Assembly: GCF_019458805.1 (NCBI RefSeq)
Contig: NZ_JAIBOA010000030.1
Span: 1-64,000, forward strand
Source: Actinomadura parmotrematis
GTDB lineage: Bacteria; Actinomycetota; Actinomycetes; Streptosporangiales; Streptosporangiaceae
Direction of reading: 5' to 3'
Length of the DNA: 64,000 nt
Positions 24,667 to 36,360 of the stretch are shown here, piece after piece; positions within the stretch are counted from its first letter, which is position 1, and every line of letters starts with the position of its first letter. Position numbers and translations under genes: made by a program. The notes below the pieces were generated by a model. The model did not search any database. It was given only the letters and a program-made list of their open reading frames with translations, and was not told where the DNA came from.

Positions 24667-25767
24667 TCAGCCCCCTTCCGGGGCGGGGGAGAGCAGGACG
24701 TCGTCGACCACGTCGGTGAGCAGGCCGCGGCGGCGGAACACCGCGCGCTGCCGGTCGGCGCCGTTCCCCGACTCCAGCAGCGCGGCGACGCCGGCCGTCA
24801 CCGCGGCGAGGTCGCCGCTGTCGTCCAGGGCGGGGCGGACGTGCCGCAGCAGGTCGCGGACGAGGTCGGCGGCGGCGGCCGGGCGCCCCGTCCGCAGGTC
24901 CAGGGCGCGGCCGGTCAGCCCGTCGCGCGCGGCGAGCCAGTAGGCGGCGCGCAGCATCTCCGCGGACGGGTCCGGCGGCGCGGCGCCGTCCTCGACCGCC
25001 GCCAGCGACACCTGCACGAGGGCGCGGACGAGCGCGGCGAACACCGCCGCGTCGCCGGTGGTGCGCGCCACGTCGCCGAGCCGGACCTCGATCGTCGGCA
25101 GCCGCGCGGAGGGCCGCACGTCCCAGAAGATCGTGCCGTGGTCCATCAGCGCCCCGCAGCCGAGCAGGGCGGCGACCACGTCGTCGTAGTGCGCGGCGGA
25201 CTCGAAGAGCGGCGGGGGGCCGGCGACCGGCCACCGCGACCACGACAGGACCCGCCAGCAGGCGTGCCCGGTGTCGCGGCCCGCCCAGTAGGGCGAGTTG
25301 GCGGCGAGCGCCAGCAGCACCGGCAGCCAGGGCCGCAGGTGGTTGCCGACCCGCACCGCGCGGTCGCGGTCGGGCATCTCCACGTGGACGTGGCACGAGC
25401 AGATGCACTGCTCGTCGTCCAGCGCCCGGTAGGTCGCGAGGCTGTCGGCGTACCGGGCGCCCGCCGCGATGGGCGGCGGCAGCAGCTCGCCGAGGACGGG
25501 CGTGCCGGAGGCGGCGAGCCGCACCCCCTCGCGCTCGGCGGCGGCCGCCATCGCCGCCCGCATCGACCGGACCTGCTCGGTCAGCTTGGCGAGGTCGTCG
25601 CACGGCGGGGTCTTCGCCTCGGCCAGGAAGCTGACCAGCTCGGTGGACGCGCGGTCGCCGAGCACCGCCTCCGCGCGCCGCACCACCGCCTCCGCGCGGG
25701 GGACGACCTCCCGGGAGACGGGATCGACGACGAAGTACTCCTCCTCGATGCCGAATCTCAGGGCCAT
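24667..25767 (-). CDS. Carboxylate-amine ligase, YbdK / glutamate-cysteine ligase 2 family
   Basis: 366 residues of the GCS2 family: N-terminal FGIEEEYFVVDPVSREV with the Glu cluster, CSCHVHVEMPDRDRAVRVGN (His/Glu site), SPYWAGRDTGHACWR and DVRPSARLPTIEVRLGD. These enzymes form gamma-glutamyl-type amide bonds with ATP; actinobacteria make mycothiol rather than glutathione, so the product is unclear. ATG 25767 has AGGTGG upstream. The frame extends upstream to 25926 without similarity. Not in an operon. Confidence 0.88.
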   Translation of the reverse strand: MALRFGIEEEYFVVDPVSREVVPRAEAVVRRAEAVLGDRASTELVSFLAEAKTPPCDDLAKLTEQVRSMRAAMAAAAEREGVRLAASGTPVLGELLPPPIAAGARYADSLATYRALDDEQCICSCHVHVEMPDRDRAVRVGNHLRPWLPVLLALAANSPYWAGRDTGHACWRVLSWSRWPVAGPPPLFESAAHYDDVVAALLGCGALMDHGTIFWDVRPSARLPTIEVRLGDVARTTGDAAVFAALVRALVQVSLAAVEDGAAPPDPSAEMLRAAYWLAARDGLTGRALDLRTGRPAAAADLVRDLLRHVRPALDDSGDLAAVTAGVAALLESGNGADRQRAVFRRRGLLTDVVDDVLLSPAPEGG

Positions 25768-25946
25768 CCCACCACCTCGCGGTCGGGGTCGTCGTGAACG
25801 GCGCTGCGCGGCCGGCGCATCCTCGACGGTACGTGCCCCGGCCGCCGTTCGCACCTCCCGGAACCGGCCGATGGCGGGCGGCGTGCCCGGTTTGCCCGGC
25901 GGCGGTGCTGGAAACAGAGGGGGCACCCGGAGAGAGGACGTGCGCC

Positions 25947-26594
25947 GTGAGGATCGCCGCGAGAGCCGCCGCGCCCGTCGCGGGAGCCGCGCTCATGCTG
26001 GCCGGGGCCGCCTGCTCGAGCGGCGGGGACGGCGCGGCGGGCGGCTCGCCCGGACCGTCCTCCTCGGCGCCCGCCGCGACGCCCCCCGCGTCCGGGTCGC
26101 CCGGCCCGTCCGGCCCGTCCGGGACGCCGTCCGCCACGCCGACGGCGGGCGGCACGGCGGCGGGCGGCACGACGCCCCGCTGCTCGACGGCGGACCTGCG
26201 GATGGCGCTGGAGCCCGCCGGAGCGGCGGCCGGGAGCCGGTACGCCTACCTGGTGCTGACCAACCGGTCGGGGAGCGCGTGCCGCGTCTACGGCTACGTC
26301 GGGATGCAGCTGTACGGACCGGACGGGCGGCTGCCCACCGACGTGCGGCGGGCGGAGCCGTCACCGTCGCCGCTGGTGCTGAAGCCGAACGGCAGCGCGT
26401 ACGCGCGCCTGCAGTGGACGGTGGTGGCGAGCGGCGGCGAGTCGGCGACCGGGCCCTGCGAGCCGACGCCCGAGCGGCTGGAGGTCACCCCGCCCGACGA
26501 GCGCACGCGGCTCTCGGGGACCTGGTCGCAGGGCATGGTGTGCGCCCACGGGCGCATCAGGGTGACGCCGCTGGCGCCCGGCCGCGGCACCTGA
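25947..26594 (+). CDS. DUF4232 lipoprotein
   Basis: 215 residues. Signal peptide with an Ala-rich core and a Cys at about 26 (LAGAACSSGG; a somewhat loose lipobox). A Ser/Pro/Gly linker of about 50 residues leads to a DUF4232 beta domain with the conserved Cys residues (PRCSTADLRM, GSACRVYGYVGMQLYG, GPCEPTPERLEV, MVCAHGRIRV). Family members are surface lipoproteins or secreted proteins of unknown role. GTG 25947 has GAGAGGA nine bases upstream. It converges on the acyl-CoA dehydrogenase gene. Confidence 0.82.
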   Translation: MRIAARAAAPVAGAALMLAGAACSSGGDGAAGGSPGPSSSAPAATPPASGSPGPSGPSGTPSATPTAGGTAAGGTTPRCSTADLRMALEPAGAAAGSRYAYLVLTNRSGSACRVYGYVGMQLYGPDGRLPTDVRRAEPSPSPLVLKPNGSAYARLQWTVVASGGESATGPCEPTPERLEVTPPDERTRLSGTWSQGMVCAHGRIRVTPLAPGRGT

Positions 26595-26620
26595 CGGGGC
26601 GGGGCCGGGCGGCGGCGGGC

Positions 26621-27799
26621 TCACACGAACGCGCCGTGCCCGGTCACCGCGCGGCCGACGATCAGCGTGTTGATCTCGCGGGTGCCCTCGTAGGAGTAGA
26701 GCGCCTCGGCGTCGGCGACGAACCGGCCGATGCCGTAGTCGAGCACGATCCCGTTGCCCGCCATGAGCTCGCGGGCCCAGCCGACGGCCTCGCGCATGCG
26801 GGTGGTGCAGTGGGCCTTGGCGAGCGCGGAGTGCTCGTCGCGGTACTGGCCCGAGTCCTGGAGCTGGGCGAGGCGGACCACCATCCCGAGCGAGGAGGTG
26901 GCGTTGCCGAGGATCTTGACCAGCAGGTCCTGGACGAGCTGGAACTCGGCGATCGGCCGCCCGAACTGCTCGCGCTGCACCGCGTACTCGCGGGCGATCT
27001 CGTAGGCGGCCAGCATCACCCCGACGGCCTGCCAGGCCACGCCGCTGCGGGTCCGGCGGAGGATCCCGGCGGTGTCCTTGAACGAGCCGGCCGCGGCGAG
27101 CCGGTTCTCCTCGGGGACGCGGCAGTCGCTCAGCACGATGTCGGCGTTCTGCACGGTCCGCAGCGCGATCTTGTTCTCGATGCGGGTGGCGGCGAAGCCG
27201 GGGGTGCCCTTCTCCACCACGAAGCCCTTGACCTGGCCGTCGTCCTCGTCGCGCGCCCAGACCACGATGTAGTCGGCGAACGTGCCGTTGCCGATCCAGC
27301 GCTTGGCGCCGTTCAGCACCCATGCGCCGCCGTCGCGGCGGGCGGTCGTGCGGAGGCCGAGCGCGACGTCGGACCCGCCGTGCGGCTCGGTCAGCGCGAA
27401 CGCGCCGATCTTGTCCATCCGGCCCATCTCCGGCAGCCAGCGCTCGCGCTGCTCGGGCGACCCGCAGGCGCCGATGCTGCCCATGGCGAGGCCGGTGTGC
27501 ACGCCGAAGAACGTCGACATCGACGGGTCGCAGCGCGCCATCTCCAGCGCCAGGAAGCCGGTCAGCAGGCTGCTCGGCGTCTCGCCGCCGCACTCCTCGA
27601 ACCCCAGGCCCGCCACGTTCAGCTCGCCGAACTTGGGGATGAGCGCGAAGGGGAACTCCGCCTTCGCCCAGTGCTCGTCGGCGAGGGGGGCGACCTCGGT
27701 GGACAGGAAGTCGCGCACCCTGCCGAGGATCTCCTGCTCGCGCGGAGCCAGCAGATCCTGCATGTGGTAAAGGTCACCGGGGATGGCATCTAGGGTCAT
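26621..27799 (-). CDS. Acyl-CoA dehydrogenase, glutaryl-CoA dehydrogenase type
   Basis: 392-residue FAD enzyme. The flavin-contact strands GAFALTEPHGGSDVA and GAKRWIGNGTFAD are present, as is QREQFGRPIAEFQLVQ. The C-terminal SYEGTREINTLIVGRAVTG contains the Glu base in the EGT context used by glutaryl-CoA dehydrogenases. It would oxidise an acyl-CoA (possibly glutaryl-CoA, with decarboxylation to crotonyl-CoA, in lysine/tryptophan degradation). ATG 27799 is preceded by GGAGGGA. It is divergent from mutA across 138 bases, hinting at joint control of acyl-CoA disposal. Confidence 0.88.
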   Translation of the reverse strand: MTLDAIPGDLYHMQDLLAPREQEILGRVRDFLSTEVAPLADEHWAKAEFPFALIPKFGELNVAGLGFEECGGETPSSLLTGFLALEMARCDPSMSTFFGVHTGLAMGSIGACGSPEQRERWLPEMGRMDKIGAFALTEPHGGSDVALGLRTTARRDGGAWVLNGAKRWIGNGTFADYIVVWARDEDDGQVKGFVVEKGTPGFAATRIENKIALRTVQNADIVLSDCRVPEENRLAAAGSFKDTAGILRRTRSGVAWQAVGVMLAAYEIAREYAVQREQFGRPIAEFQLVQDLLVKILGNATSSLGMVVRLAQLQDSGQYRDEHSALAKAHCTTRMREAVGWARELMAGNGIVLDYGIGRFVADAEALYSYEGTREINTLIVGRAVTGHGAFV

Positions 27800-27924
27800 G
27801 GCCTCCCTCCTGCCCCGCCGCCAACGCCCTAATCTGTCCAGGTCCGGGGCTGGATGGGGCGAGGGCCGGGGGCCGGCCGCGCCGAACGGGGGACCCGGTC
27901 GCCGGCGGCGGGTACGCGCTCGCT

Positions 27925-27930
27925 TACCAT
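27925..27930 (+). promoter_or_regulatory. Candidate -10 element for a leaderless mutA transcript
   Basis: TACCAT ends seven bases before the mutA ATG (27938), and no Shine-Dalgarno sequence lies between. This spacing places transcription start at or next to the A of ATG, the actinobacterial leaderless pattern. No good -35 is seen 17 bases further up. Confidence 0.4.
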
Positions 27931-27937
27931 CCCTGGC

Positions 27938-29757
27938 ATGACGGTGCCGCCTGAGGAACTCGAACTGGCCGCCGCCTTCCCCCCGGCCGAGCGCGACCGG
28001 TGGCGGGAGATGGTGAAGGGGGTGCTGCGCAAGTCCGGCGCGGCGACCGAGGACACCCCCCTGGAGGAGATCGAGGGCCTGCTCGCGCGCCCCTCCTACG
28101 ACGGCGTGCCGATCGCGGCGCTCTACACCGCCGGCGACGGCGCGCCGGGCCGTCCCGGCCTCGCCCCCTACGTGCGCGAGGTGCGCCCGGACGCCGAGAG
28201 CCTCGCCGGCTGGGACGTCCGCCAGCGGCACGCCGCGCCCGACCCCGCCGCCGTCCGCGAGGCGGTCCTCGCCGACCTGGAGAACGGCGCCACCTCGGTG
28301 TGGCTCGTCCTCGGCGAGGCGGGCCTGCCCGTGGACGGCCTCGCCGAGGCGCTCCGCGGCGTCCACCTGGACCTCGCGCCGGTCGTCCTCGACGCCGGCC
28401 GCCGCACCCCCGAGGCCGCCGAGGCGTTCCTCGCCCTCGCCGCCGAGTCCGGCAAGGCGGCCCGGGTGGCCGGCGGCCTCGGCGCCGACCCGCTCGGGCT
28501 GCGCGCCCGCACCGGCGACGTCCTGCCGGTGGAGGCCGCCGCCGAGCTCGCCGCGCGCTGCGCCCGCGACTTCCCGAGGCTGCGCGCCGTCACCGTGGAC
28601 GGCACCGTCCACCACGACGCGGGCGGCTCGGACGCCGACGAGCTGGCGGGCGCCGTCGCCGCCGGCGTCGCCTACCTGCGCGCCCTCACCGACGCCGGCC
28701 TGAACGTCGACGAGGCGTTCGGGCAGATCGAGTTCCGGCTCGCGGTGAACGCCGACCAGTTCCTGTCGATCGCCAAGCTGCGCGCCGCCCGCCGCCTCTG
28801 GGCGCGCGTCGCCGAGGCCAGCGGCGCCGCCGACGGGACCGCGGCGCGCGTCCACGCCGTCACCTCCTCGGCGATGATGACCCGCCGCGACCCGTGGGTG
28901 AACATGCTGCGCACCACCGTCGCGGCGTTCGCCGCCGGGGTCGGCGGCGCCGACGCCGTCACCGTGCAGCCCTTCGACGCCCGCCTCGGGCTGCCCGACG
29001 CCTTCTCCCGCCGCATCGCCCGCAACACCCAGACGCTGCTGCTGGAGGAGTCCAGCCTGTCGCGCGTCGCCGACCCGGCGGGCGGCTCCTGGTACGTCGA
29101 GAAGATCACCGAGGAGCTGGCGCGGGCCGCCTGGGACCGCTTCACCGAGATCGAACGGGCCGGCGGGTTCGCCGCCGCCCTGGACTCCGGCCTCATCGCC
29201 GAACGGCTCGCCGCGACCTGGGAGCGGCGCCGCAAGGACATCGCGCGCCGCAAGGCCCCTCTCACGGGAGTCAGCGAGTTCCCGAACCTGGCCGAGAAGC
29301 TGCCCGAGCGCGCCCCGGCGCCGCCCGCCCCGTCCGGCGGCCTGCCCGCCGTGCACTACGCGCAGGACTTCGAGGCGCTGCGCGACCGCAGCGACGCGCA
29401 CGAGGCCGCGACCGGCGCGCGTCCCGCGGTCTACCTGGCGACGCTCGGGCCGATCGCCGTCCACACCGCGCGCGCCTCCTTCGCCGCCAACCTGTTCCAG
29501 GCGGGCGGCATCGCCACCGTCAGCGGCCCGCCCGAGGACTTCGCCGCCTCCGGCGCCGCCGTCGCCGTCCTCTGCTCCAGCGACACGCTGTACGCCGAGC
29601 ACGCCGCGGACGCCGCCGCCACGCTGAAGGGCGCCGGAGCGGTGAAGGTGTGGCTGGCGGGTAAGGGCTCCTACGACGGGGTGGACGACCGGGTCCACGC
29701 GGGCTGCGACGCCGTCGCCGTCCTCGAGGCCACGCTGCAGGATCTGGGAGTGAGCTG

Positions 29758-29758
<1 letters not shown>
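27938..29758 (+). CDS. mutA: Methylmalonyl-CoA mutase small subunit
   Basis: 606 residues, the non-catalytic subunit of the MutA/MutB heterodimer. It keeps the barrel pattern (FGQIEFRLAVNADQFLSIAK, VTVQPFDARLGLPDAFSRRI) and a C-terminal flavodoxin-like domain (ARPAVYLATLGPIAVHTARA), but has no DxHxxG cobalamin ligand, as expected for the small subunit. ATG 27938 was taken because the similarity starts there; the transcript may be leaderless. The stop overlaps the mutB start (TGATG), so the two subunits are translationally coupled. Confidence 0.93.
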
Positions 29759-31971
<2,213 letters not shown>

Positions 31972-31975
31972 CCTG

Positions 31976-32950
31976 GTGAGGGAGCTCGGCGACTACGTCA
32001 AGGGCGTCCGGGCGGGCTCGCGGGCCTGGACCGCGCGCGCGATCACGCTCGTGGAGTCCGCCCGGCCCGACCACCGCGAGCTCGCGCAGCGGCTGCTCGC
32101 CGAGCTCGCCCCGCACGCCGGGGACGCGCGGCGCGTCGGGATCACCGGCGTGCCCGGCGTCGGCAAGTCCACCTTCATCGACGCCCTCGGCACGAGCCTC
32201 ACCGGCGCCGGGCACAAGGTCGCGGTCCTCGCGGTGGACCCGTCCTCCACCCGCACCGGCGGCAGCATCCTCGGCGACAAGACGCGGATGCGGCGGCTGT
32301 CGGTCGACCCGGACGCCTTCATCCGCCCGTCGCCGACCGCCGGGACGCTCGGCGGCGTCGCCCGCGCCACCCGCGAGGCGATGGTCGTCATGGAGGCCGC
32401 CGGCTACGACGTCGTCCTGGTGGAGACCGTCGGCGTCGGGCAGTCGGAGACGACCGTCGCCGAGATGGTCGACTCCTTCCTGTTCCTCACCCTGGCCCGC
32501 ACCGGCGACCAGCTCCAGGGCATCAAGAAGGGCGTCCTGGAACTCGCCGACGTCATCGCCGTCAACAAGGCCGACGGGCCGCACAAGCGCGACGCCGAGA
32601 AGGCCGCCCGCGAGCTCGCGGGCGCGCTGCGGCTGCTGCGCAGCGCCGAGCGCGAGCACGACGTCCCCGTGCTGACGTGCAGCGCCCGCGACGGCGACGG
32701 GCTGGACGAGGTCTGGCGCAAGCTCACCGACCACCAGGACCGGATGCGCGCCTCCGGCGAGCTGGAGCGCCGCCGCCGCGCCCAGCAGGTCCGCTGGACG
32801 TGGGCGATGGTGCGCGACCGCCTGCTCGCCGAGCTGCACGCCGACCCGGCCGTCCGCGCGCTCGCCCCGGAGCTGGAGGCGCGGGTCGCCGACGGGACGC
32901 TGCCGCCCGCGCTCGCCGCGCAGCGCATCCTGGACGCCTTCTCCCGCTGA
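31976..32950 (+). CDS. meaB: MeaB/ArgK-type GTPase, methylmalonyl-CoA mutase chaperone
   Basis: 324 residues. G3E-type P-loop GTPase that loads and protects adenosylcobalamin in the mutase. G1 is GVPGVGKSTFIDAL, then VLAVDPSSTRTGGSILGDKT (switch region), ETVGVGQSE (G3) and VNKADG (G4, NKAD). The C-terminal helical arm is the dimerisation part. It follows mutB by four bases with GTG 31976, so it is the third gene of the mutA-mutB-meaB operon. Confidence 0.95.
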   Translation: MRELGDYVKGVRAGSRAWTARAITLVESARPDHRELAQRLLAELAPHAGDARRVGITGVPGVGKSTFIDALGTSLTGAGHKVAVLAVDPSSTRTGGSILGDKTRMRRLSVDPDAFIRPSPTAGTLGGVARATREAMVVMEAAGYDVVLVETVGVGQSETTVAEMVDSFLFLTLARTGDQLQGIKKGVLELADVIAVNKADGPHKRDAEKAARELAGALRLLRSAEREHDVPVLTCSARDGDGLDEVWRKLTDHQDRMRASGELERRRRAQQVRWTWAMVRDRLLAELHADPAVRALAPELEARVADGTLPPALAAQRILDAFSR

Positions 32951-33012
32951 TTACCCGCGGTGATTGCCCGGGGACCGGGTCGCGCGCCGCCGGGATCCGG
33001 TAAAAAAGTCTG

Positions 33013-33987
33013 ATGGACGTCATCGAGCTCGGTGATCCGACGGACGCGCAGATCCGCCAGTGGCACGCCGTCCTCACCGCGGTCCACGCCGCCGACCCCG
33101 CCGGCGAGCCCGCCCCCGAGCCGGAGCACACGACGGCCCGCCTGCTCGGCGCCGAGCAGGGCTCGCGGCAGCGGCTCTGGACGGCCGTGCGCGACGGCGA
33201 GACCGTCGCCGTCGCGGCGCTCCGGCTGCCCGGCGAGCCCGGCGCGGCCCGGCCCGGCGAGATCGACATCCAGGTCCGTCCCGGGCACCGCCGCGCCGGC
33301 GTCGGCCGCGCCCTGCTCACCGTCGCCGCCGCCGCGCTGCGCGCCGACGGGCGGGCCTCGGTGATCGCGCAGGTCCTGGCGGGCACCCCCGCCGTCCCGT
33401 TCCTGGAGGCGCACGGCTTCGCCTGCGTCCTGGTGCTCCAGGGCCTCGTCCTCGATCTGGACGCGCTGCCCGCCGGGCGCGTCGGCGCGCTCGTCGCCGC
33501 CGGGCCGCCCGGCTACGAGCTGATCCGCTGGCGCGGCGTCGTCCCCGACGAGCACGCCGCCGACCTCGCCCGCGCCAAGGAGGCCATGGCCGACCTCGCC
33601 GAGTACGAGGGCGCCCCCTGGGACGCCGGCCGGGTCCGCGAGATGGGCGAGCTGGTCGCCAAGCGCGGCGACGCCCTGTACACCGTCGCCGCCGTCCGCG
33701 ACGGTGTCATCGCGGGCTTCACCGAGGTCGTCACCTCCGCCGACCAGCCGGGCCGCGCCGCCCAGTACGACACCGCCGTCGTCCCCGAGCACCGCGGCCG
33801 CCGCCTCGGCATCTGGGTGAAGGCCGCGATGCTGGAGTGGCTGGCCGCCGAGCGCCCCGAGGTCCGCGAGATCGAGACCGACAACGCCGGCGACAACGTC
33901 CACATGCTCGCGGTGAACACCGAGCTGGGCTTCCGCCGCCAGCGCGAGTCCCGCGAGTACCAGGCCCTGGCCGCCGACCTGCCCTGA
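33013..33987 (+). CDS. GNAT acetyltransferase with two GNAT domains
   Basis: 324 residues with two GNAT halves: residues about 1-150 (acetyl-CoA loop VRPGHRRAGVGRALLT) and 165-324 (VVPEHRGRRLGIWVKAAML, followed by ETDNAGDNVHMLAVNTELGF). The double arrangement is that of mycothiol synthase-like proteins, but key MshD features are not assignable here, so substrate is unknown. ATG 33013 lacks a ribosome site. TAAAAA sits six bases upstream, so a leaderless transcript is possible. It lies 62 bases after meaB on the same strand. Confidence 0.85.
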   Translation: MDVIELGDPTDAQIRQWHAVLTAVHAADPAGEPAPEPEHTTARLLGAEQGSRQRLWTAVRDGETVAVAALRLPGEPGAARPGEIDIQVRPGHRRAGVGRALLTVAAAALRADGRASVIAQVLAGTPAVPFLEAHGFACVLVLQGLVLDLDALPAGRVGALVAAGPPGYELIRWRGVVPDEHAADLARAKEAMADLAEYEGAPWDAGRVREMGELVAKRGDALYTVAAVRDGVIAGFTEVVTSADQPGRAAQYDTAVVPEHRGRRLGIWVKAAMLEWLAAERPEVREIETDNAGDNVHMLAVNTELGFRRQRESREYQALAADLP

Positions 33988-34003
33988 CCCATCCGGGCGC
34001 CGG

Positions 34004-34726
34004 TCAGGCCCCCGCCTGGAGGCGGAGACCCGCCAGCGTCAGGTCCAGCGCGGCGATGAACTGCTCCCTGTCGTCGTGGCCGTCGACCTCCCCGGCGATC
34101 TGGCGCATGAAGGGGAACTCGTCGGGGTCCAGCGTCCGCCACATGTCGGTGTAGCGCCTGAGGAACGCGTCGCGGTCCGTGGCGCCCTCCAGCACCTCGG
34201 GGGGAGGCTCCTCCCCGAGGTCGACGGCGTTGCCGACCACCAGGCTCACGATCCCCGACCCGGCGTGGAAGCGCTGCCGGGGGGTGAGGTCGAGCCGCAG
34301 CGTCTGCTGCCCGATCTTCTCGTAGATGCGGAGCGAGTTGTTCGGGGAGCCGACGTTCAGCATGAACGGTCCCCCCAGCCACGGCCGGTCGACGATCGCG
34401 TCGAACAGCGTCACGGCCATCCAGCGCAGGTCGTCGATCGGGTCGGCGGTGTCGGCCCGCTCCTCGAAGGCGGTGAGCACGCCGCCGAGCACGTGGTCGA
34501 CGGCGCGGTCGACGAGGTCCTCCTTGCCGGAGACGTACCAGTAGATGCTGCCGACGCCGGTGCCGAGGCGGGCCGCCAGGGCCCGGATCGTCAGCGCCGA
34601 CGCGCCCGCCTCGTCGAGCAGCGCCACGGCGCCCGACAGGACGGCCTCCATGGAGTGCGAGGCGCGCCGCCGTCCCCGGGGCGGGCGCTCGGCGGGTCGT
34701 GGTCGCGGGCTCGTCATGGTGTCCAT
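34004..34726 (-). CDS. TetR family repressor (TetR_C type)
   Basis: 240 residues. HTH at about 28-72 (LTIRALAARLGTGVGSIYWYVSGKEDL). The C-terminal ligand domain resembles the tetracycline-repressor C-terminal group rather than the QacR group. Two possible ATGs (34726, 34717) differ by three codons. It is divergent from an MFS exporter across 85 bases that contain two near-identical 11-base palindromes, so it very probably represses that exporter and itself, with release by the exported compound. Confidence 0.9.
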   Translation of the reverse strand: MDTMTSPRPRPAERPPRGRRRASHSMEAVLSGAVALLDEAGASALTIRALAARLGTGVGSIYWYVSGKEDLVDRAVDHVLGGVLTAFEERADTADPIDDLRWMAVTLFDAIVDRPWLGGPFMLNVGSPNNSLRIYEKIGQQTLRLDLTPRQRFHAGSGIVSLVVGNAVDLGEEPPPEVLEGATDRDAFLRRYTDMWRTLDPDEFPFMRQIAGEVDGHDDREQFIAALDLTLAGLRLQAGA

Positions 34727-34749
34727 CCAACCATGTTTGCCACATCATC

Positions 34750-34778
34750 GAACATGGTTCTATGATGGAACACGGTTC
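34750..34778. promoter_or_regulatory. Paired TetR operators GAAC-N3-GTTC
   Basis: Two palindromes, GAACATGGTTC (34750-34760) and GAACACGGTTC (34768-34778), are centred 18 bases apart in the TetR/MFS divergent promoter. A weaker related half-site (AACCATGTT) lies near 34729. The 18-base spacing would place two dimers on nearly the same DNA face. Confidence 0.75.
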
Positions 34779-34811
34779 GATAATCGTTGACGCCCCGAGA
34801 GGAGGCCGACC

Positions 34812-36275
34812 ATGACCACCACCGCCGATGCGGCCGCGGCCCCGACGGCCCGCACCTATCCGTCCCTCCGCGCGGCCTGGATCCCCCTGACCGCGCTCTG
34901 CCTCGCCTTCTTCGTCGAGATGGTCGACAACACCCTGCTCTCGATCGCGCTGCCCACGATCGGCCGCGACCTGGGCAGCGGCACGACCGCTCTGCAGTGG
35001 GTCACCGGCGCCTACTCCCTGACGTTCGGCGGCCTGCTGCTCACGGCCGGATCGCTGGCCGACCGCCTGGGGCGCCGCCGCGTGCTGCTCGTCGGCCTCG
35101 CGGTGTTCGGCCTGCTGAGCCTGTGCGTGGTCGCCGTCGACTCGGCGGGCGAGCTCATCGCCCTGCGGGCCGGTCTCGGCATCGCCGCCGCGGCGATGGC
35201 GCCCATCACCAACTCGCTGGTCTTCCGCCTGTTCGGCGACCAGGCGCTGCGCATGCGCGCGATGACCCTGATGATCATCGTCGGCATGTCGGGCTTCGTC
35301 CTCGGCCCGCTGCTGGGCGGCACCGCCCTGGCCCACGTGCGGTGGGAGTGGCTCCTGGTCGTCAACGCCCCGATCGCCCTGGTCGCGGCCGTCGGCGTCC
35401 GGCTCGGCGTCGCGGCCGACCGGCCCGAGGACCTGACCCGCGACCGCCTGGACCTGCCCGGCGCCGTCCTCAGCGTCCTCGCCATCGGCCTCGCCTGCTA
35501 CTCGCTGACCAGCGGCGTCGAGCACGGCTGGCTGTCCGCCGCCACGATCGCCTCGATCGCCGGCGCCGTGGCCGCGGCCGCCGCCTTCGTGTGGCACGAG
35601 CGCCGCAGCGCCGCGCCCATGCTGGACCTCGGCCTGTTCTCCAACGGCACCGTGCGCGGCGCCGCCGTCGCGCAGATCGGGACGGCCATCGCGATGGCCG
35701 GCGTGATGTTCGGGCTGATCCTGCACTTCCAGTACGCCTACGGCTGGAGCCCCGTGCGGGCCGGCCTGGCGAACCTGCCGCTCATCGCGACCATGATCGC
35801 CGCGACCCCGCTGTCGGAGTGGCTGGCCAAGCGGTTCGGCCACCGCGTCGCCTGCCTGGTCGGCGCGGCCTGCCTGGCCGCGGCCCTGGCCGGCCTCGCC
35901 TGGGGCGTCGACCACGGCTACGCCGCCATCGCGGCCTGCATGGTCGTGATGACCATCGGGCTGCGCACCGTCATGACGATCTGCGCCATCGCCCTGGTCG
36001 ACGCGATGCCGGCCAACCGCACCTCGATCGGCACCGCGCTGAACGACACCGCCCAGGAGGTCGGGACCAGCGTCGGCACCGCCGTCATCGGCACGATGAT
36101 CGCGGCGCTGGTCACCACGCGGCTGCCCGCGGGCGTCTGGAGCAGCGACCTCGTGGCGTCGTTCTTCCACGGCGAGCGGATCGCCTACGCCGTGCTGGCG
36201 GTGGTCGTCGGCCTGGTCGCCGCGGGCGGCGCGCTCACCCTCACCGACTCCCGCTCCACCGAAGAGCACCCGTAG
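34812..36275 (+). CDS. MFS drug exporter, DHA2 (14-helix) family
   Basis: 487-residue integral membrane antiporter, 14 hydrophobic helices by eye. DHA2 signatures are seen: helix 1 with EMVDNTLLSIALPTIGRDLG, motif A GSLADRLGRRRVLLVG after helix 2, and motif C GMSGFVLGPLLGG in helix 5. It exports hydrophobic compounds with proton uptake. ATG 34812 is preceded by AGGAGG. It is controlled by the divergent TetR gene through the twin operators. A GC hairpin follows the stop at 36329. Confidence 0.92.
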   Translation: MTTTADAAAAPTARTYPSLRAAWIPLTALCLAFFVEMVDNTLLSIALPTIGRDLGSGTTALQWVTGAYSLTFGGLLLTAGSLADRLGRRRVLLVGLAVFGLLSLCVVAVDSAGELIALRAGLGIAAAAMAPITNSLVFRLFGDQALRMRAMTLMIIVGMSGFVLGPLLGGTALAHVRWEWLLVVNAPIALVAAVGVRLGVAADRPEDLTRDRLDLPGAVLSVLAIGLACYSLTSGVEHGWLSAATIASIAGAVAAAAAFVWHERRSAAPMLDLGLFSNGTVRGAAVAQIGTAIAMAGVMFGLILHFQYAYGWSPVRAGLANLPLIATMIAATPLSEWLAKRFGHRVACLVGAACLAAALAGLAWGVDHGYAAIAACMVVMTIGLRTVMTICAIALVDAMPANRTSIGTALNDTAQEVGTSVGTAVIGTMIAALVTTRLPAGVWSSDLVASFFHGERIAYAVLAVVVGLVAAGGALTLTDSRSTEEHP

Positions 36276-36328
36276 CCGGCCGCCCGGCACGCCTCGTCTC
36301 CGACGAACAAGGGAAGCCATGCGTTACA

Positions 36329-36360
36329 ACGGCCGCTCGCGCCCACGCGCGAGCGGCCGT
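36329..36360 (+). terminator. Hairpin terminator after the MFS gene
   Basis: Perfect 13-bp stem ACGGCCGCTCGCG / CGCGAGCGGCCGT with a six-base loop, 54 bases after the MFS stop. No T-run, as usual for high-GC actinomycete terminators. Confidence 0.65.

Noticed and set aside
24667..25767. Glutathione synthesis by the GCS2-family protein
   Set aside because: The family includes many ligases of unknown product, and actinobacteria of this type use mycothiol; no glutathione synthetase gene is adjacent.
26621..29698. A 1025-residue fusion including the acyl-CoA dehydrogenase
   Set aside because: Only the part after ATG 27799 is dehydrogenase. The extension is antisense to mutA and low in complexity, and a strong GGAGGGA sits directly before 27799.
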